Positions 46,908 through 58,808 of a DNA stretch of 64,000 nt are shown in pieces (the first letter of the stretch is position 1; every line of letters starts with the position of its first letter). Location of the stretch: positions 1-64,000 of the forward strand of contig SLRQ01000065.1 in the NCBI GenBank assembly GCA_007130885.1. The letters are read 5' to 3'. The notes below the pieces were generated by a model. It made no database searches. It was not told where the DNA came from and saw only the letters and a list, made by a program, of their open reading frames with translations. The translations under genes and the position numbers were made by a program. The stretch is from Deltaproteobacteria bacterium. GTDB lineage: Bacteria; Myxococcota; Myxococcia; SLRQ01.

Positions 46908-47741
46908 ATGCACGAGGAGAGTAATTTGACCATCTTGGACGGTCCCCTCGGAACCGAGCTGGCTGCTCGCGGAGTATCCATCTCGGGCCCAGCTTGGAGC
47001 GCGCGTGCGCTGGAGGAGGCGCCCGACATCGTCTCCGCCATACACAGCGAATATGCCGCGGCCGGAGCCACGGTGCATACCGCCTGCACCTTTCGTACTC
47101 GACCCGAGTCGGTTGGCGAAAAATGGCGCGCTCTAGCCGGTTTGGCGGTGCGCCTCGCTCGTGATGCCGTTCCTGGCGGTCACCAAGTCGCCGGTTCCGT
47201 CGCTCCGCTGGCGGACTGCTACAGACCGGACCTGGCACCGGAGCCCGATGTGGCGCGCGAGGGACATGCGCGGCTCTGCGCCGTCCTGGTGGAAGAAGGT
47301 GTGGACCTGCTGCTTTGCGAGACTTTCTCGAATCTTCGAGAAGGCCTGATCGCGGTCGAGTGCGCGGTGCGAACCGGGGTAGAGACTTGGGCGGCTTTCA
47401 CTCCGGGACCGGAAGGTAAGCTCGCGACAGCCTCCGACATCGGCCGAGCCGCGGCCGAAGCCGCGAGGCTGGGGGCGCGAGCGGTACTCGTGAACTGCGT
47501 CGCGGCTGCCAAAGCTCTGCCTTATGTCGAAGCTGTTCGGGGAGCCGTGGAAGCAAGGGTGGGCGTGTACGCCAATGCCGGCGCCGTCTCCGATGGGATC
47601 GGCTGGGGGGCGAACCAGGAGGGTGCAAAGGCGTATGCCGACTACGCCAAGCAGTGGACAAGAGCCGGCGCGACCATAATCGGTGGGTGCTGCGGCACCG
47701 GCCCGGCGCACATAGCCGCCTTGAGCCGCGCCCTTCGATGA
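46908..47741 (+). CDS. Homocysteine S-methyltransferase family protein
   Basis: ILDGPLGTELAARG, NCVAAA, GGCCGTGPAHIAAL (zinc ligands). Confidence 0.95.
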   Translation: MHEESNLTILDGPLGTELAARGVSISGPAWSARALEEAPDIVSAIHSEYAAAGATVHTACTFRTRPESVGEKWRALAGLAVRLARDAVPGGHQVAGSVAPLADCYRPDLAPEPDVAREGHARLCAVLVEEGVDLLLCETFSNLREGLIAVECAVRTGVETWAAFTPGPEGKLATASDIGRAAAEAARLGARAVLVNCVAAAKALPYVEAVRGAVEARVGVYANAGAVSDGIGWGANQEGAKAYADYAKQWTRAGATIIGGCCGTGPAHIAALSRALR

Positions 47742-47759
47742 AACTCCGGCGAGCCGGGG

Positions 47760-48347
47760 TCAGGCCTGAGGCGTGCGCTCAGCCATCCTTTGCCGCTCCA
47801 TGGCGTCGATGTAGGCTTCGAAAGCATCCGAGCCGACGCGGAAGGCTCGAAGATGGACCTGGAGATAACGGCCGTCATTCGTCGGTACCGAGACGGTCCT
47901 TGGTTCGTTGAGAGGCATTCTGAGGCGAAGCCGGTGGTTGTCGACGAGGCCGTTCAGAGACAAAACGAGGGATAGGTCGAGGCCGTCCACGGCTCCCAGA
48001 GCGTCCAGCACGATTCTGGCATATGGATTGCCGTCATCGTTTTCGGATTCGCCCCAGAGCTCGAACCGTGAGGGTCTGCCGGCTTCTCCGATAATGCGTG
48101 GACGAAGGATGAGCTCGCCGGCGGGATCCCATACCTCGAGAGCGAAAAGAAGCTCTTCTCCGGGCCAGGGACGCTCGTGGCTCTCTCTTTCGGAAACACC
48201 GTGACCGTCGGTTACGTGCGCAGTCAACATCAGCGCGGCCGCCATCAGGGCCAAGAGGTGGAAAGCCCCCGCCGCCGGCTTGGGCCCGCGACCGGCGCCT
48301 TCTTTGCCTGCGACGTCCGAAACTGATGACTTGGAGATCATGTGCAC
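47760..48347 (-). CDS. Hypothetical protein with N-terminal membrane/signal segment
   Basis: HLLALMAAALMLTAHVTDGHG then soluble domain. Confidence 0.6.
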   Translation of the reverse strand: MHMISKSSVSDVAGKEGAGRGPKPAAGAFHLLALMAAALMLTAHVTDGHGVSERESHERPWPGEELLFALEVWDPAGELILRPRIIGEAGRPSRFELWGESENDDGNPYARIVLDALGAVDGLDLSLVLSLNGLVDNHRLRLRMPLNEPRTVSVPTNDGRYLQVHLRAFRVGSDAFEAYIDAMERQRMAERTPQA

Positions 48348-48620
48348 TCAATAAAAGGTAAATGCTACATGGAATTAGTCAAAATCGCCAGCGATCGCGT
48401 TGCGCCGTCGCATTGCGCCGCGTGTGTTGCATGTCGCCGCGACAGGCAGGGTTCTCCTGGGTTAGGGCCATCTTCCACGCCGCCTACGCCACTCAAGACA
48501 GACACCCGACGATTTTGGTCTTGGCCTTCGCGTTTCGACAGTCGGGCCTGGTAAGCTTGACCATTGGGGGTGTTTCTCATGAGTATAGGATGGTAGAGCG
48601 AGGATCCGAAGGAGCACGAC

Positions 48621-50084
48621 ATGCGAGCGATGCGCTATGGCTTGGTGACTGCATTGGTAATGATGGTTTTCGCGAAGGCGGTGTACGCCGACGTACCCAT
48701 AAGGGAGGAAGGCCACGTTGTGGTCGTTACGGATGTCGATGGATCCATGACCCAGAGCGGCGGCTTGGGAGGTGGAGGTTACATCGACGTCCCGTATCCG
48801 CTGTGCCCGCTCGCCGCTGTCGAGTTCTTCGAGCACTTCGAGGACTGCTACCACGGTGTCGTGGTGTTCACTACGCACGACTACGGAACTACGCCTGTCG
48901 TCCAGTACGGCAAGGCCGTTCAGAACTCCGCGGAGGGCATTGGCTGGCGTATTTTCGACGAAACGGACAGGTACGGCGGCGCGGACAGCCTGGAGATATG
49001 TGTCTCCATGGCGACTCTGAGCAGGCTGCCGGACGATCCCGATGATCGCACCCAAATGTACATGGGGCCGCTGCCGATGCCCTTCGGCCTGACCGGTGTG
49101 GAACTGCTGGGACACGAGTACGGGCACCGCTGGTTGATGGCGGCGGAATACGATCTCGATGATGGCATGGGGAGCAGGCACCTCCTGCGGGCTTTCGAGA
49201 ACGACAGCCCGAATCTGCACTACAACGGCAGGGCCCACACGAGATCGGTGATGTATGGAAGCTTCATCGAGGACGACACGCCGGAGGACACCGAGACGGT
49301 CCGGGACTTCGATGCGACCGGCGGCGTAAGAGGCTTCAACGAGCTCGACATGTATATGATGGGATTGATGGGCCCGGAAGAGATGCCCGAGCCCGTCATC
49401 TGGTTCGTGGACGACGGCTCCGGCGAAGGGTGTCCTTCCACCGGCATGTGGAGGGACGATTCGACAACATTCACGGGGAAGCGAGTCAATGTGACCATCG
49501 AGGACATCGAGCGCGCCATGGGGCCGAGAGTTCCTCACGCGAGCGAGGAGCCCGATGAGTTCCACGCCGCCTTCATCCTAGTGGACACGCCGGACAATCC
49601 GGCGACCGAGGCTGACATCGCGAAGATGGATGCCTGGCGCACCCGGTTCGCCTCGTGGTTTTCGGAGGCCACGGATGGAAGGGGCACGATGCGCACCGAT
49701 CTAATCCAGGGATGCGGGGGCGTTCCGGGTAACGGCGAGGATCCCGGTAACGGCAGGTATCCCGGCAACGGCCAGGATCCCGGCAACGGTGAGGATCCCG
49801 GCAACGGCGAGGATCCCGGCAACGGCGAGGATCCCGGCAACGGCGAGGATCCCGGCGACGGCGAGGATCCCGGCGACGGCGAGGATCCCGGCGACGGCGA
49901 GGATCCCGGCGACGGCGAAGACCCGGGTGGTTCAAACGGAAACGGGAGTATCACCATCCCTGGCGGGACCGACGATCCCGATGACGGGGTCGACGAGTCC
50001 TGCGGGTGCGGTGCCGCCGGAGGCGCGGGCTGGGCATCCTGGGTGCTGCTGGGCTTTGTTGCGCTCCTGCTCCGAAAACGCTGA
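48621..50084 (+). CDS. Putative secreted metalloprotease-like protein with Pro/Gly/Asp repeat stalk and MYXO-CTERM-like sorting tail
   Basis: ELLGHEYGHRWLMAAEY (HExxH-like); PG(N/D)GED repeats; C-terminal CGCGAAGGAGWASWVLLGFVALLLRKR. Confidence 0.85.
   Translation: MRAMRYGLVTALVMMVFAKAVYADVPIREEGHVVVVTDVDGSMTQSGGLGGGGYIDVPYPLCPLAAVEFFEHFEDCYHGVVVFTTHDYGTTPVVQYGKAVQNSAEGIGWRIFDETDRYGGADSLEICVSMATLSRLPDDPDDRTQMYMGPLPMPFGLTGVELLGHEYGHRWLMAAEYDLDDGMGSRHLLRAFENDSPNLHYNGRAHTRSVMYGSFIEDDTPEDTETVRDFDATGGVRGFNELDMYMMGLMGPEEMPEPVIWFVDDGSGEGCPSTGMWRDDSTTFTGKRVNVTIEDIERAMGPRVPHASEEPDEFHAAFILVDTPDNPATEADIAKMDAWRTRFASWFSEATDGRGTMRTDLIQGCGGVPGNGEDPGNGRYPGNGQDPGNGEDPGNGEDPGNGEDPGNGEDPGDGEDPGDGEDPGDGEDPGDGEDPGGSNGNGSITIPGGTDDPDDGVDESCGCGAAGGAGWASWVLLGFVALLLRKR
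49723..49926 (+). repeat. In-frame 18-bp tandem repeat (gaggatcccggcaacggc and variants), about 11 units
   Basis: Read directly; encodes PGNGED / PGDGED units. Confidence 0.95.
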
Positions 50085-50263
50085 CGCCCAAGAGTTCTCC
50101 GCCACTTCCAAACGCCCGTTGGCTATCTGGATCGGCTGGTGATCCGCCGGGCTTTTGCCAAACCGCGGGGGTGGGGTTGGACTAGGGCATACCGGGCCGC
50201 GGACCGGCTCCAGGCACTTCATGTAGCCCCGCGGAGCACGACAAGAGGGAGGTTTTTGGATAA

Positions 50264-51397
<1,134 letters not shown>

Positions 51398-51522
51398 ACT
51401 TGTCGTGGGTCAGCTTGCCGGGGATGATGGGTGAAGCCTGATGTCTTCTTGAAGATGTGGGAGTGAAAAACCGTCTTCATGGTAGACTGGAAGCAGCAAA
51501 CCGAAGCGCGAGGTTCAGTATC

Positions 51523-51903
51523 ATGAGCGATCGTCGCCGAAGGCACGAAGATTTCATCAAGGAACGCCGCGAACGATATGACAGGCGCGAGCATGATCGC
51601 GTGGAAGTCGTGATCCCGATGGAGCTGACCGCGGGCAACGATCTCTACTTTCATGTAAGCGGAAACCTTTCCGTGGGTGGAGCCTTCTTCGACCGTGTGA
51701 TTCCTCATCCCGTGGGAACTCCCGTGGAAATAAGCTTTAGTCTTCCCGGGGAGGAAGGGCCGCCCATTAGATGCCGGGCGGAGGTCGTCAACATACCCGA
51801 GGACAACGAGGGACTGGGTATGGGAGTGCGTTTCTTGGATTTGACCGACGAAAGCCGAAATCGGCTGGAGTCGTTCTTCGAAGACCTGGATTCGGAAGAG
51901 TAG
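51523..51903 (+). CDS. PilZ domain protein
   Basis: RREHDRVEV...GNLSVGGAFF...MGVRFLDL. Confidence 0.88.
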   Translation: MSDRRRRHEDFIKERRERYDRREHDRVEVVIPMELTAGNDLYFHVSGNLSVGGAFFDRVIPHPVGTPVEISFSLPGEEGPPIRCRAEVVNIPEDNEGLGMGVRFLDLTDESRNRLESFFEDLDSEE

Positions 51904-51919
51904 TGGCCGGAGGAAGCTC

Positions 51920-52786
51920 ATGAGAGGCCCAAGCCGTTTCCGCCGGAAAGGGGTCGGTCCCCTGGTGTTCCTTGCTCTTGGGCTTTTTGCGGTAACCAGC
52001 TTGGGATCTGGATGCGCCGCCATGCAGCGGCTATGGGATCGGCTGTTTCAGAGGCCCACCATCAGTTTCGAGTCGGTCGAAGTCCGTGAAATCTCGCTCT
52101 CCGGGCTTACGATGGATCTGTCTTGGCGTGTGGAGAATCCCAACAATGTGGGAATGCGGCTGGACCGGCTGACATACGCGTTCGATGTAGAGGGCAGCAC
52201 GCTTGCAAGCGGAACGCAGGAGCAAGGCTTGGATCTCGCGGCCGGTGGACATTCAATCATTACCCTTCCCTTCGAGCTGCGCTTCGCCGACTTCGGTCGT
52301 TCGATAGTCTCGGTGTTGACCCAGGACAGCTTCAACTGGACTGCCAGGGGAACGATGGGCTTCGACACGCCGGCGGGGACGCTTTCCGCTCCTTTCGAGC
52401 GCAAGGGAATCACGAGCCTTCCGGATCTGCCGAGCATCAATCTCGACGGTGTGAGAGTGACGAGAATATCGATGTCCGGAGCCACGCTCAGTCTCGATTT
52501 GCGGCTTGAAAACTCGAACTCATTTCCTGTTCCCCTTGAAAAGCTTGCCTATGCCGTCAACATCGCGGGCAGCGACGTCGCCACCGGAGTCACGAGCCCG
52601 CCCGTCCTCGAAGCAGGCCGGCAGCGGACATTGTCGATACCGGTCAATGTGAGCTTTGCAGGGGCCGGCCAGGCAGTGGCGGGAGCGCTTCGTTCCGGGG
52701 AGGCCGAAGTTGCCTTTACCGGGCGGCTCACCTCGGGGACGGTGGACTTGCCGGTCGACTTGTCCCGCCGGATCGATTCGAGATGA
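51920..52786 (+). CDS. LEA type 2 / WHy-like repeat lipoprotein
   Basis: GSGCAAM lipobox; paired LSWRVENPNNVGMRLDRLTYAFDVEG and LDLRLENSNSFPVPLEKLAYAVNIAG. Confidence 0.85.
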   Translation: MRGPSRFRRKGVGPLVFLALGLFAVTSLGSGCAAMQRLWDRLFQRPTISFESVEVREISLSGLTMDLSWRVENPNNVGMRLDRLTYAFDVEGSTLASGTQEQGLDLAAGGHSIITLPFELRFADFGRSIVSVLTQDSFNWTARGTMGFDTPAGTLSAPFERKGITSLPDLPSINLDGVRVTRISMSGATLSLDLRLENSNSFPVPLEKLAYAVNIAGSDVATGVTSPPVLEAGRQRTLSIPVNVSFAGAGQAVAGALRSGEAEVAFTGRLTSGTVDLPVDLSRRIDSR

Positions 52787-52851
52787 GGGCTTACCCGTCG
52801 CCTTCGCCGAGGGATCGGTCCGGGGCGCCTCCTTTGATGGAGAGCTAGACT

Positions 52852-53421
52852 ATGTGGGAGGTGCCAACGGCGCGATCGGTGCGCGAACTCGCTTATCGCA
52901 GAGTCGACCGCGTTATACTGGGCGAGATCGAGCGCGCCCGTCCGCGGCTGCGTGCCTTGCGCAAAGAGCACCCGGCCGCCGGTCGTCCCGAGCTTGTCGA
53001 TCTGTTGGTGGAAAAGAAGCGGTCGCTCGCGGGTACCGGGGGTATGATAAGCGGCTCTTTTGGGATTGCGGGAGTGCCGCTGGACATTGTCATGGTCACC
53101 TACCTGCAGATCTCGCTGGCGGTAGAGGTAGCTTTGCTCCACGGCGTCAACCTCAAGTCCAAGACCGCCCAACGCGATGTTCTCGATGTGGTCGCGCGAG
53201 GAAACGGGGTCAATACGCTCTATCGGGGCGGAGCTCCGCTTCTGGCCAGGTTCGCTCTCATGCTGCTTCGCAGGCGGGGTTGGCCTTCCCTTGGCAGGGT
53301 CGTTCCGGTTCTGGCTATGCCGGTCTGTGCTTATCTCAACAGCCGCGATTTGACGCGAGTCGGAATCGCGGCCCATCGCCACTATGAGGGCATTGCCCTT
53401 CTCGCGGAGCGCAGGCGTTAG
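52852..53421 (+). CDS. EcsC-family-like protein
   Basis: [36 protein letters not shown]. Confidence 0.6.
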   Translation: MWEVPTARSVRELAYRRVDRVILGEIERARPRLRALRKEHPAAGRPELVDLLVEKKRSLAGTGGMISGSFGIAGVPLDIVMVTYLQISLAVEVALLHGVNLKSKTAQRDVLDVVARGNGVNTLYRGGAPLLARFALMLLRRRGWPSLGRVVPVLAMPVCAYLNSRDLTRVGIAAHRHYEGIALLAERRR

Positions 53422-54098
53422 AGTGCCGGGTCCTCGGCGCCGGCGGACCGGAAACCTTTCCGCCGCAGTAGGCAAGCCTCGCATGTGCCGCAGGATCGGC
53501 CGTCTTCGACCGGATCGTAGCAGGAGGTCGTCAGACTGTAATCCACGCCGAGATCCAGGCCGGTTCGAATTATCCTTGCTTTGCTCATTCGTATGAGAGG
53601 GGCTTTGATGATGATCCTCCGGCCCTCCACGCCGGCCTTGGTTGCTACCTTGGCCAGGTCATGGAAGGCACGGATGAACTCGGGCCTGCAGTCGGGGTAG
53701 TTGGAGTAGTCAACGGAGTTGACCCCGCACCAGATCTCCCGGGCCCCAATGGATTCCGCCAGCCCGAGCGCGACAGAGAGAAGAATGGTGTTCCTGGCCG
53801 GAACATAGGTAACGGGGATTTTGCCGTGCTCGGTGGATTCGTCGGCGGAGAACTTCGGAACCGCGATGCAGTTGTCCGTGAGGGCGGAGCCTCCAATCGG
53901 CCGCAGATCCATGTGAAGCAGCCGGTGGCTTTCCACACCGCCCGCCGCCGCGACTCTTCTTGCGGCTTCGATCTCCGCGACATGTCGCTGTCCGTAGTCC
54001 ACCGTCAGTGCATGGCAGCGACGGCCCGACGCTTGGGCCATGGCTAGGACTGTGGCCGAGTCGAGGCCGCCTGATAGGAGCACCACAGCGCTTCGCAT
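53418..54098 (-). CDS. queC: 7-cyano-7-deazaguanine synthase
   Basis: [54 protein letters not shown]. Confidence 0.96.
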   Translation of the reverse strand: MRSAVVLLSGGLDSATVLAMAQASGRRCHALTVDYGQRHVAEIEAARRVAAAGGVESHRLLHMDLRPIGGSALTDNCIAVPKFSADESTEHGKIPVTYVPARNTILLSVALGLAESIGAREIWCGVNSVDYSNYPDCRPEFIRAFHDLAKVATKAGVEGRRIIIKAPLIRMSKARIIRTGLDLGVDYSLTTSCYDPVEDGRSCGTCEACLLRRKGFRSAGAEDPAL

Positions 54099-54241
54099 AC
54101 TCACTCCGATTTGCTTTTGGGTCGTCTTGTTTTTGTAGGCTAGCCCGGACAAGCGGTTGGTCCAGAAAACGCCACTGTTGGAACGGACAACGCCTTGACG
54201 CTGTGCGTCATGGGGGATAGTATCCTCAAGCCACGCAAAAC

Positions 54242-54790
54242 ATGAACCCTTCACTGATTCGTACAGCAGGCGTGTTGGCCGGCGGTCTGCGGCGGCCAAC
54301 ACTCGGTATTCTGGAACCGTCGGTCGTGCCCATGAGGGTTTGGCCCTCCGACATCGATCTGAACATCCATATGAACAACGGCCGGTATCTTTCACTCATG
54401 GATCTGGGCCGTTTGGATTTGATGGTTCGGACCGGCATGTGGAAAGCCGTTGCAAGGCAAGGATGGCGCCCAATGATAGGTTCCGCGACGGTGCGCTTCA
54501 GGCGTCCGTTGCCTTTGTTTGCTCGGTTCGATCTTCGTTCGGCCGTGGTCTGCTGGGATGCCAAGTGGTTCTTCATGGAGCAGCGTTTCATCCGGGATGG
54601 GCTCGCCTACGGGGTTGGCTTAGTAAAGGGGCTCTTTCGTATGGGGGACCGCAATGTGCCTCCCGCCGAGGTGCTTGCCGCCATCGGGCGTCTCCAGCTC
54701 TCACCGCCGCCTCCTCCGGGCATCAGTGACTGGCTTGCCGCCGAAGGTAAGCTGGCGCAGAACGTTCGAAACCACAAGCACCGCCGGTGA
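54242..54790 (+). CDS. Acyl-CoA thioesterase (4HBT hotdog family)
   Basis: [27 protein letters not shown]. Confidence 0.88.
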   Translation: MNPSLIRTAGVLAGGLRRPTLGILEPSVVPMRVWPSDIDLNIHMNNGRYLSLMDLGRLDLMVRTGMWKAVARQGWRPMIGSATVRFRRPLPLFARFDLRSAVVCWDAKWFFMEQRFIRDGLAYGVGLVKGLFRMGDRNVPPAEVLAAIGRLQLSPPPPPGISDWLAAEGKLAQNVRNHKHRR

Positions 54791-54992
54791 CATTTTCCAT
54801 CGATACCGGCCAACACGGCCCGGGTCGCCTTCCCCCGGCGTGTCACGCCTCCGTGCCGCCCGAGACCGAGGCTCCATAAGATTGTCACGGGAGCGGTGAG
54901 CAGGAAGAGTGCCCTGCCAACGAGCAGCCTGGTGATTGTCTTTTCTTGCCGCCGCAACGACGCAGTCAACCCGCCCCCGGGGCGAGTGACTC

Positions 54993-56150
54993 ATGTTTTC
55001 GGTCTTGGCGGTGCTCTGCTCGGGCATACTGGCCTTGGAACCGGCGAACCACGCGGTTTCGCGGGATTACGCCATAACCTGCTGCTCGGCTACGAGCCGC
55101 GACGAGATAATTGGACTGCAAGGCGCACTGCTTCGCTATCAGAGCATCTTGCGCACCGGCGGCTGGCCGGAGGTGCCGGCCGGCGAGCCTCTCGGGCTGG
55201 GCAGCATTGACCCGAGGGTGCGAATAGTCCGCCAGCGCCTTGTACGAACAGGTGAGCTGCCTCATTCGGCGGTAATTGCACGCAGCCCGGAGATGTTTGA
55301 CGGGCAAGTAGTGCTGGGGGTACGCCGGTTCCAGGAACGACACGGGCTAAGCGTGACCGGCGTTCTCGACTCGAAGACCGCGGAGGCGATGTCCGTCCCT
55401 GTCGAGGAGAGGATAAGGCAACTCCGTGCCAACTTGTGGCGGCTGCGTTGGGTGCCGGCCGAAAACCATGGGCGCCTGGTGAGGGTGAATGTGCCGGCCT
55501 ACGAGGTGACTCTGTATGAGCATGGGGAGGTGGTAGCCCGGATGAGGGCCGTCGTGGGCAGGGTAGACCGGCCGACCCCGGTGCTATTCAGCGAGATAAA
55601 CATTCTCGAGGTGAATCCTTCATGGTGGGTTCCTCCTCGTATCGCGCGGGAGAGAATCCTGCCGAACGCGGCGCGGGATCCCGACTGGCTCCGGCAACGC
55701 GGATATGAGCTTCGCGACGGCGGCACCCCGGTGGATCCCGGCAAGGTCGATTGGAGCCAGGTCGAGGAGAAGGGAAGGCTGCCGTACACGATCCGGCAGC
55801 GTCCAGGATCCGGCAACGCCATGGGACGAGTGAAGTTCATCTTTCCAAACGACCGCATGATCTACCTGCATGACACGCCGGCGAGAGGAGTCTTCGAGCG
55901 GCTGCGCCGGGACTTGAGCCACGGATGCGTGAGAGTGCAGAGGCCTGTTGTATTGGCTCGCTTCCTTCTGCAACACAAAGAAGAGGAGAACGCCGAGGCG
56001 GTGCTTGCCGCCATCAGAGGAGAAGGCTTCCGTGCAACGAGAAGAATCGAGCTGCCCGCACCGGTGACAATACAGATCGTCTACCTGACGGCATGGGTGG
56101 ACGAGCGGGGAGTGCTGCAGTTTCGGACCGATGTCTATGGAAAGGATTGA
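54993..56150 (+). CDS. L,D-transpeptidase (YcbB-like) with peptidoglycan-binding domain
   Basis: VRRFQERHGLSVTGVLDSKTAEAM; YLHDTPARGVFERLRRDLSHGCVRV. Confidence 0.93.
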   Translation: MFSVLAVLCSGILALEPANHAVSRDYAITCCSATSRDEIIGLQGALLRYQSILRTGGWPEVPAGEPLGLGSIDPRVRIVRQRLVRTGELPHSAVIARSPEMFDGQVVLGVRRFQERHGLSVTGVLDSKTAEAMSVPVEERIRQLRANLWRLRWVPAENHGRLVRVNVPAYEVTLYEHGEVVARMRAVVGRVDRPTPVLFSEINILEVNPSWWVPPRIARERILPNAARDPDWLRQRGYELRDGGTPVDPGKVDWSQVEEKGRLPYTIRQRPGSGNAMGRVKFIFPNDRMIYLHDTPARGVFERLRRDLSHGCVRVQRPVVLARFLLQHKEEENAEAVLAAIRGEGFRATRRIELPAPVTIQIVYLTAWVDERGVLQFRTDVYGKD

Positions 56151-56162
56151 GTAGCCGAGGAG

Positions 56163-57287
56163 TTACCAGCTGGCCGGTTCGCCGCGAACGTCGATGTGCA
56201 CGAAAGGGCCTCGCGAACCGCGGGGGCCGTAGACGCCGATTCCGCCGGCCAAATCGGGATGGCGTTTCTGAAGCTTCTCGGCTGCTCCAGCTATCACGCG
56301 GGCATCCTTGATGCTCGAGCGGCCGTCTCCGGTCAGATCGTCCATTCGACCGTCGCCGGATTCGTCGAGCCATACGTCGGCGGCGTCGCCGAATATGTGC
56401 CGGCTGAAAGCCGCGCGCCCCCCGCTTCCCGGGCCGTTGTAGTAGGGGGTTCGGTATCCGCTCATTATGAAGAAGCCGCTTGCTTCATGACCCTTGCCTC
56501 GAAGCTCCTCCAGAACCAGCTCGAGCAGGTCGATCAGCCTCAGGTCCAGCACCAAATACTTCGGCCAGACGTCCTCCTGGTCCTTGGTCAAGAACTCGCC
56601 CAGACGGAAGTGATCGGACACGGGAAAGTCCTGGGTCTCCTCCGTGACCTCGATGAAGGCCGGCGGTGGCTCGTAGGCATTACTGAAGTTCCTAGGCCGG
56701 GGCCTGTAGGTGCCTACTCGGTAGCCATTGAGCATGCCTCTTTCTTTCTCTTCCCTTGGACGAAGCACCAGCACATCCAGCATGCCGGGTACAGGCCGCC
56801 AGCTTTGCTCGGAGGGGTCTTCGGCTTTGCCGCCAAGTGTTACGCGCCGTACCGCCGTTTTGGTGGAGAGCTTCGGCGAGTGCGGGCTTTCGAGGGTCCA
56901 GGCTCCAACAGCGGGTGGAGAGAGCAAGCCTCCGTCCTTGCAAACAGCTTCCTCGATGGCTTCGCCTTGCGCTGCCTTCCAGCGCAGGTCGCACGCGCCT
57001 TCGATGGCGACTCCCTCGATCGGCTCGCCGGGTTTTGCCAGCGTAACTCGCAGCCTGTCGCTGTGTCCCGTCAGACCCTCTTCAACGGATAGAACCCAGC
57101 CGTCGCCCGTCTCTTCGCTCGAGGAAGAGGAGCCTTCTTCGTCGCCGATGCCGCTTCCCTGGTTATGCTCTTCAGAGGCCGACACCATTCGTGGAGGCTT
57201 GTAGGTCAGCGCCGATACAACGATTACGGCACCGAGAAGAACGACACTGAATACGGCGGGCTTCGAGGGGAGGGGGCTCTTACGCAT
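56163..57287 (-). CDS. M15/DUF882-like peptidoglycan peptidase with dockerin/EF-hand-like insertion
   Basis: FFIMSGYRTPYYN, SRHIFGDAADVW, DESGDGRMDDLTGDGRSSIKDARVI, GPFVHIDVRG. Confidence 0.85.
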   Translation of the reverse strand: MRKSPLPSKPAVFSVVLLGAVIVVSALTYKPPRMVSASEEHNQGSGIGDEEGSSSSSEETGDGWVLSVEEGLTGHSDRLRVTLAKPGEPIEGVAIEGACDLRWKAAQGEAIEEAVCKDGGLLSPPAVGAWTLESPHSPKLSTKTAVRRVTLGGKAEDPSEQSWRPVPGMLDVLVLRPREEKERGMLNGYRVGTYRPRPRNFSNAYEPPPAFIEVTEETQDFPVSDHFRLGEFLTKDQEDVWPKYLVLDLRLIDLLELVLEELRGKGHEASGFFIMSGYRTPYYNGPGSGGRAAFSRHIFGDAADVWLDESGDGRMDDLTGDGRSSIKDARVIAGAAEKLQKRHPDLAGGIGVYGPRGSRGPFVHIDVRGEPASW

Positions 57288-57420
57288 GGGCAGTGTGTCC
57301 GGTATGACTGATTGCTGTGAAGAGAACGGACATTCGGCCCGGCACTACTATTCCAAGAAACGACACCCAAGAGGAAGCTCCACGAGAAGCGAAGCAAGGC
57401 AGGCAGGGGCGCATTCATCG

Positions 57421-58527
57421 TCAGCGCTGAAGGAACGAGCGCAAATCCTCGTAGGCCGCAACCAAGCTGCTTATTGGGCAGTACTCTCTTGCTTGATGAG
57501 CCTGGGAGGTCAGTCCAGGCCCGCAGTTGACGGCGTCGATGCCCGCTTCCGATAGTTGCGCAACGTCGGTCCATGCTTGTTTTGGGCCTGCTTTTCGCCC
57601 GGTAATCTCGAGAAAGTGCTGAAGATGCGGGTTCTCCGTCGGAACGCGGGCGCTTGGAGCTAGATCGAAAAGAGAAACTCCAGCGCGGCCACCAACAAGC
57701 TTCATGAGTTCTTGTTTCGCCGTCTCGATACTCTTTCCGGGCGCGAATCTGTAGTTCAGATTCACTTTGAACTCGTGAGGAACGACGTTTCTGAATCGCC
57801 CGCCGGAGGCAAGCGTCACCGAAAATACCTCTCGAAATGTCAGCCCTCCCGCTACTACATCCACCGGCTCTCGAGCATCCATCTCCGCGAGGAAGGCGCC
57901 CGCCGCGGTGATTGCGTTTCTGCCCTGCCACGGCCTCGCGGAGTGCGCGCTTTTCCCTTCGAATGACAAGGTAGCGTGCAAGCTTCCAAGGCAGCCCATC
58001 TGTACCTGTTCGTCGGTCGGCTCCAGCACGACGGCGAAATCTATCTTTCGAAGAAAAGGGACTTCCTCGAGCAGAGTGCGTAGCCCGTTTTCGAGAAACG
58101 GTCCCTCTTCTCTTTCGTAAAGGATCAGCACCAGCTCGTAGGGAATATCGGCCTCGCAAAGATCCTCGAACAAAGTCATCGCGACCGCCACGCCGCCTTT
58201 CATGTCGCTCGAGCCCAGCCCTTTGATCCGGTCGCGCGTCTTGCTTGGCGCGGGATCGCCTTCATGAGGAGGAACGGTATCGAGGTGCCCGACCAGCGCG
58301 ATGATGGGCCTGCCGGTCGACGCGTGTTCTCCACGCTCTCCTGCGTCCCCGCGCGGAGGACAGCGAAGTACCAAGGAGTGCCCGTGTCTCGTTATTTCCT
58401 TCGGTGACAGCAGCCCCCGCGCCCATTCCACCACGTGATCACATATCTTCGCTTCCTCGCCGGTTACGCTGGAGATCGAGCACAGCTCCAGGCAGCGATC
58501 CGCCAGACGATCCGCTAGTGTATCCAT
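57421..58527 (-). CDS. dapE: Succinyl-diaminopimelate desuccinylase / M20 metallopeptidase
   Basis: IALVGHLDTVPPHEGDP, GLGSSDMKGGVAVAM, YEREEGPFLENGL; start inferred at MDTLADRLADRC. Confidence 0.88.
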   Translation of the reverse strand: MDTLADRLADRCLELCSISSVTGEEAKICDHVVEWARGLLSPKEITRHGHSLVLRCPPRGDAGERGEHASTGRPIIALVGHLDTVPPHEGDPAPSKTRDRIKGLGSSDMKGGVAVAMTLFEDLCEADIPYELVLILYEREEGPFLENGLRTLLEEVPFLRKIDFAVVLEPTDEQVQMGCLGSLHATLSFEGKSAHSARPWQGRNAITAAGAFLAEMDAREPVDVVAGGLTFREVFSVTLASGGRFRNVVPHEFKVNLNYRFAPGKSIETAKQELMKLVGGRAGVSLFDLAPSARVPTENPHLQHFLEITGRKAGPKQAWTDVAQLSEAGIDAVNCGPGLTSQAHQAREYCPISSLVAAYEDLRSFLQR

Positions 58528-58808
58528 GCGGCGAGTCTTACCAGCATATCCGGCGGCAAGGCCACCCCGGACCTCTACCCCAAACCGCCGGCTTACCGAC
58601 CGGAGGAGTGGCGGACAGGCGGGACGAGGTCGTCTATTCGTGCTCGGGCTGGAGAACGGGAAAGCGGCTGGCGGTGCTTGTCGTGGGTTACCGTTTGAAT
58701 CGGGCTGAGCACCACCTACACATCGGGTGGGTGAGGGAGTATTCTCGACCTCCCGGCCGCCCCTTTCGTTCATCCCTCGATGGCCGGGACCGGATCGGAT
58801 AGATCGGC

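Noticed and set aside
48557-48590. TTGACC...TATAGGAT as a sigma-70 promoter for the metalloprotease-like gene
   Set aside because: Spacing about 21 bp is outside the normal range; too weak to call
48462-49565. 367-aa minus-strand ORF over the MYXO-CTERM gene
   Set aside because: Antisense to a gene with signal peptide, metal motif and sorting tail
49723-49926. Regular short direct repeats considered as CRISPR
   Set aside because: 18-bp contiguous units without spacers, in frame in a coding gene
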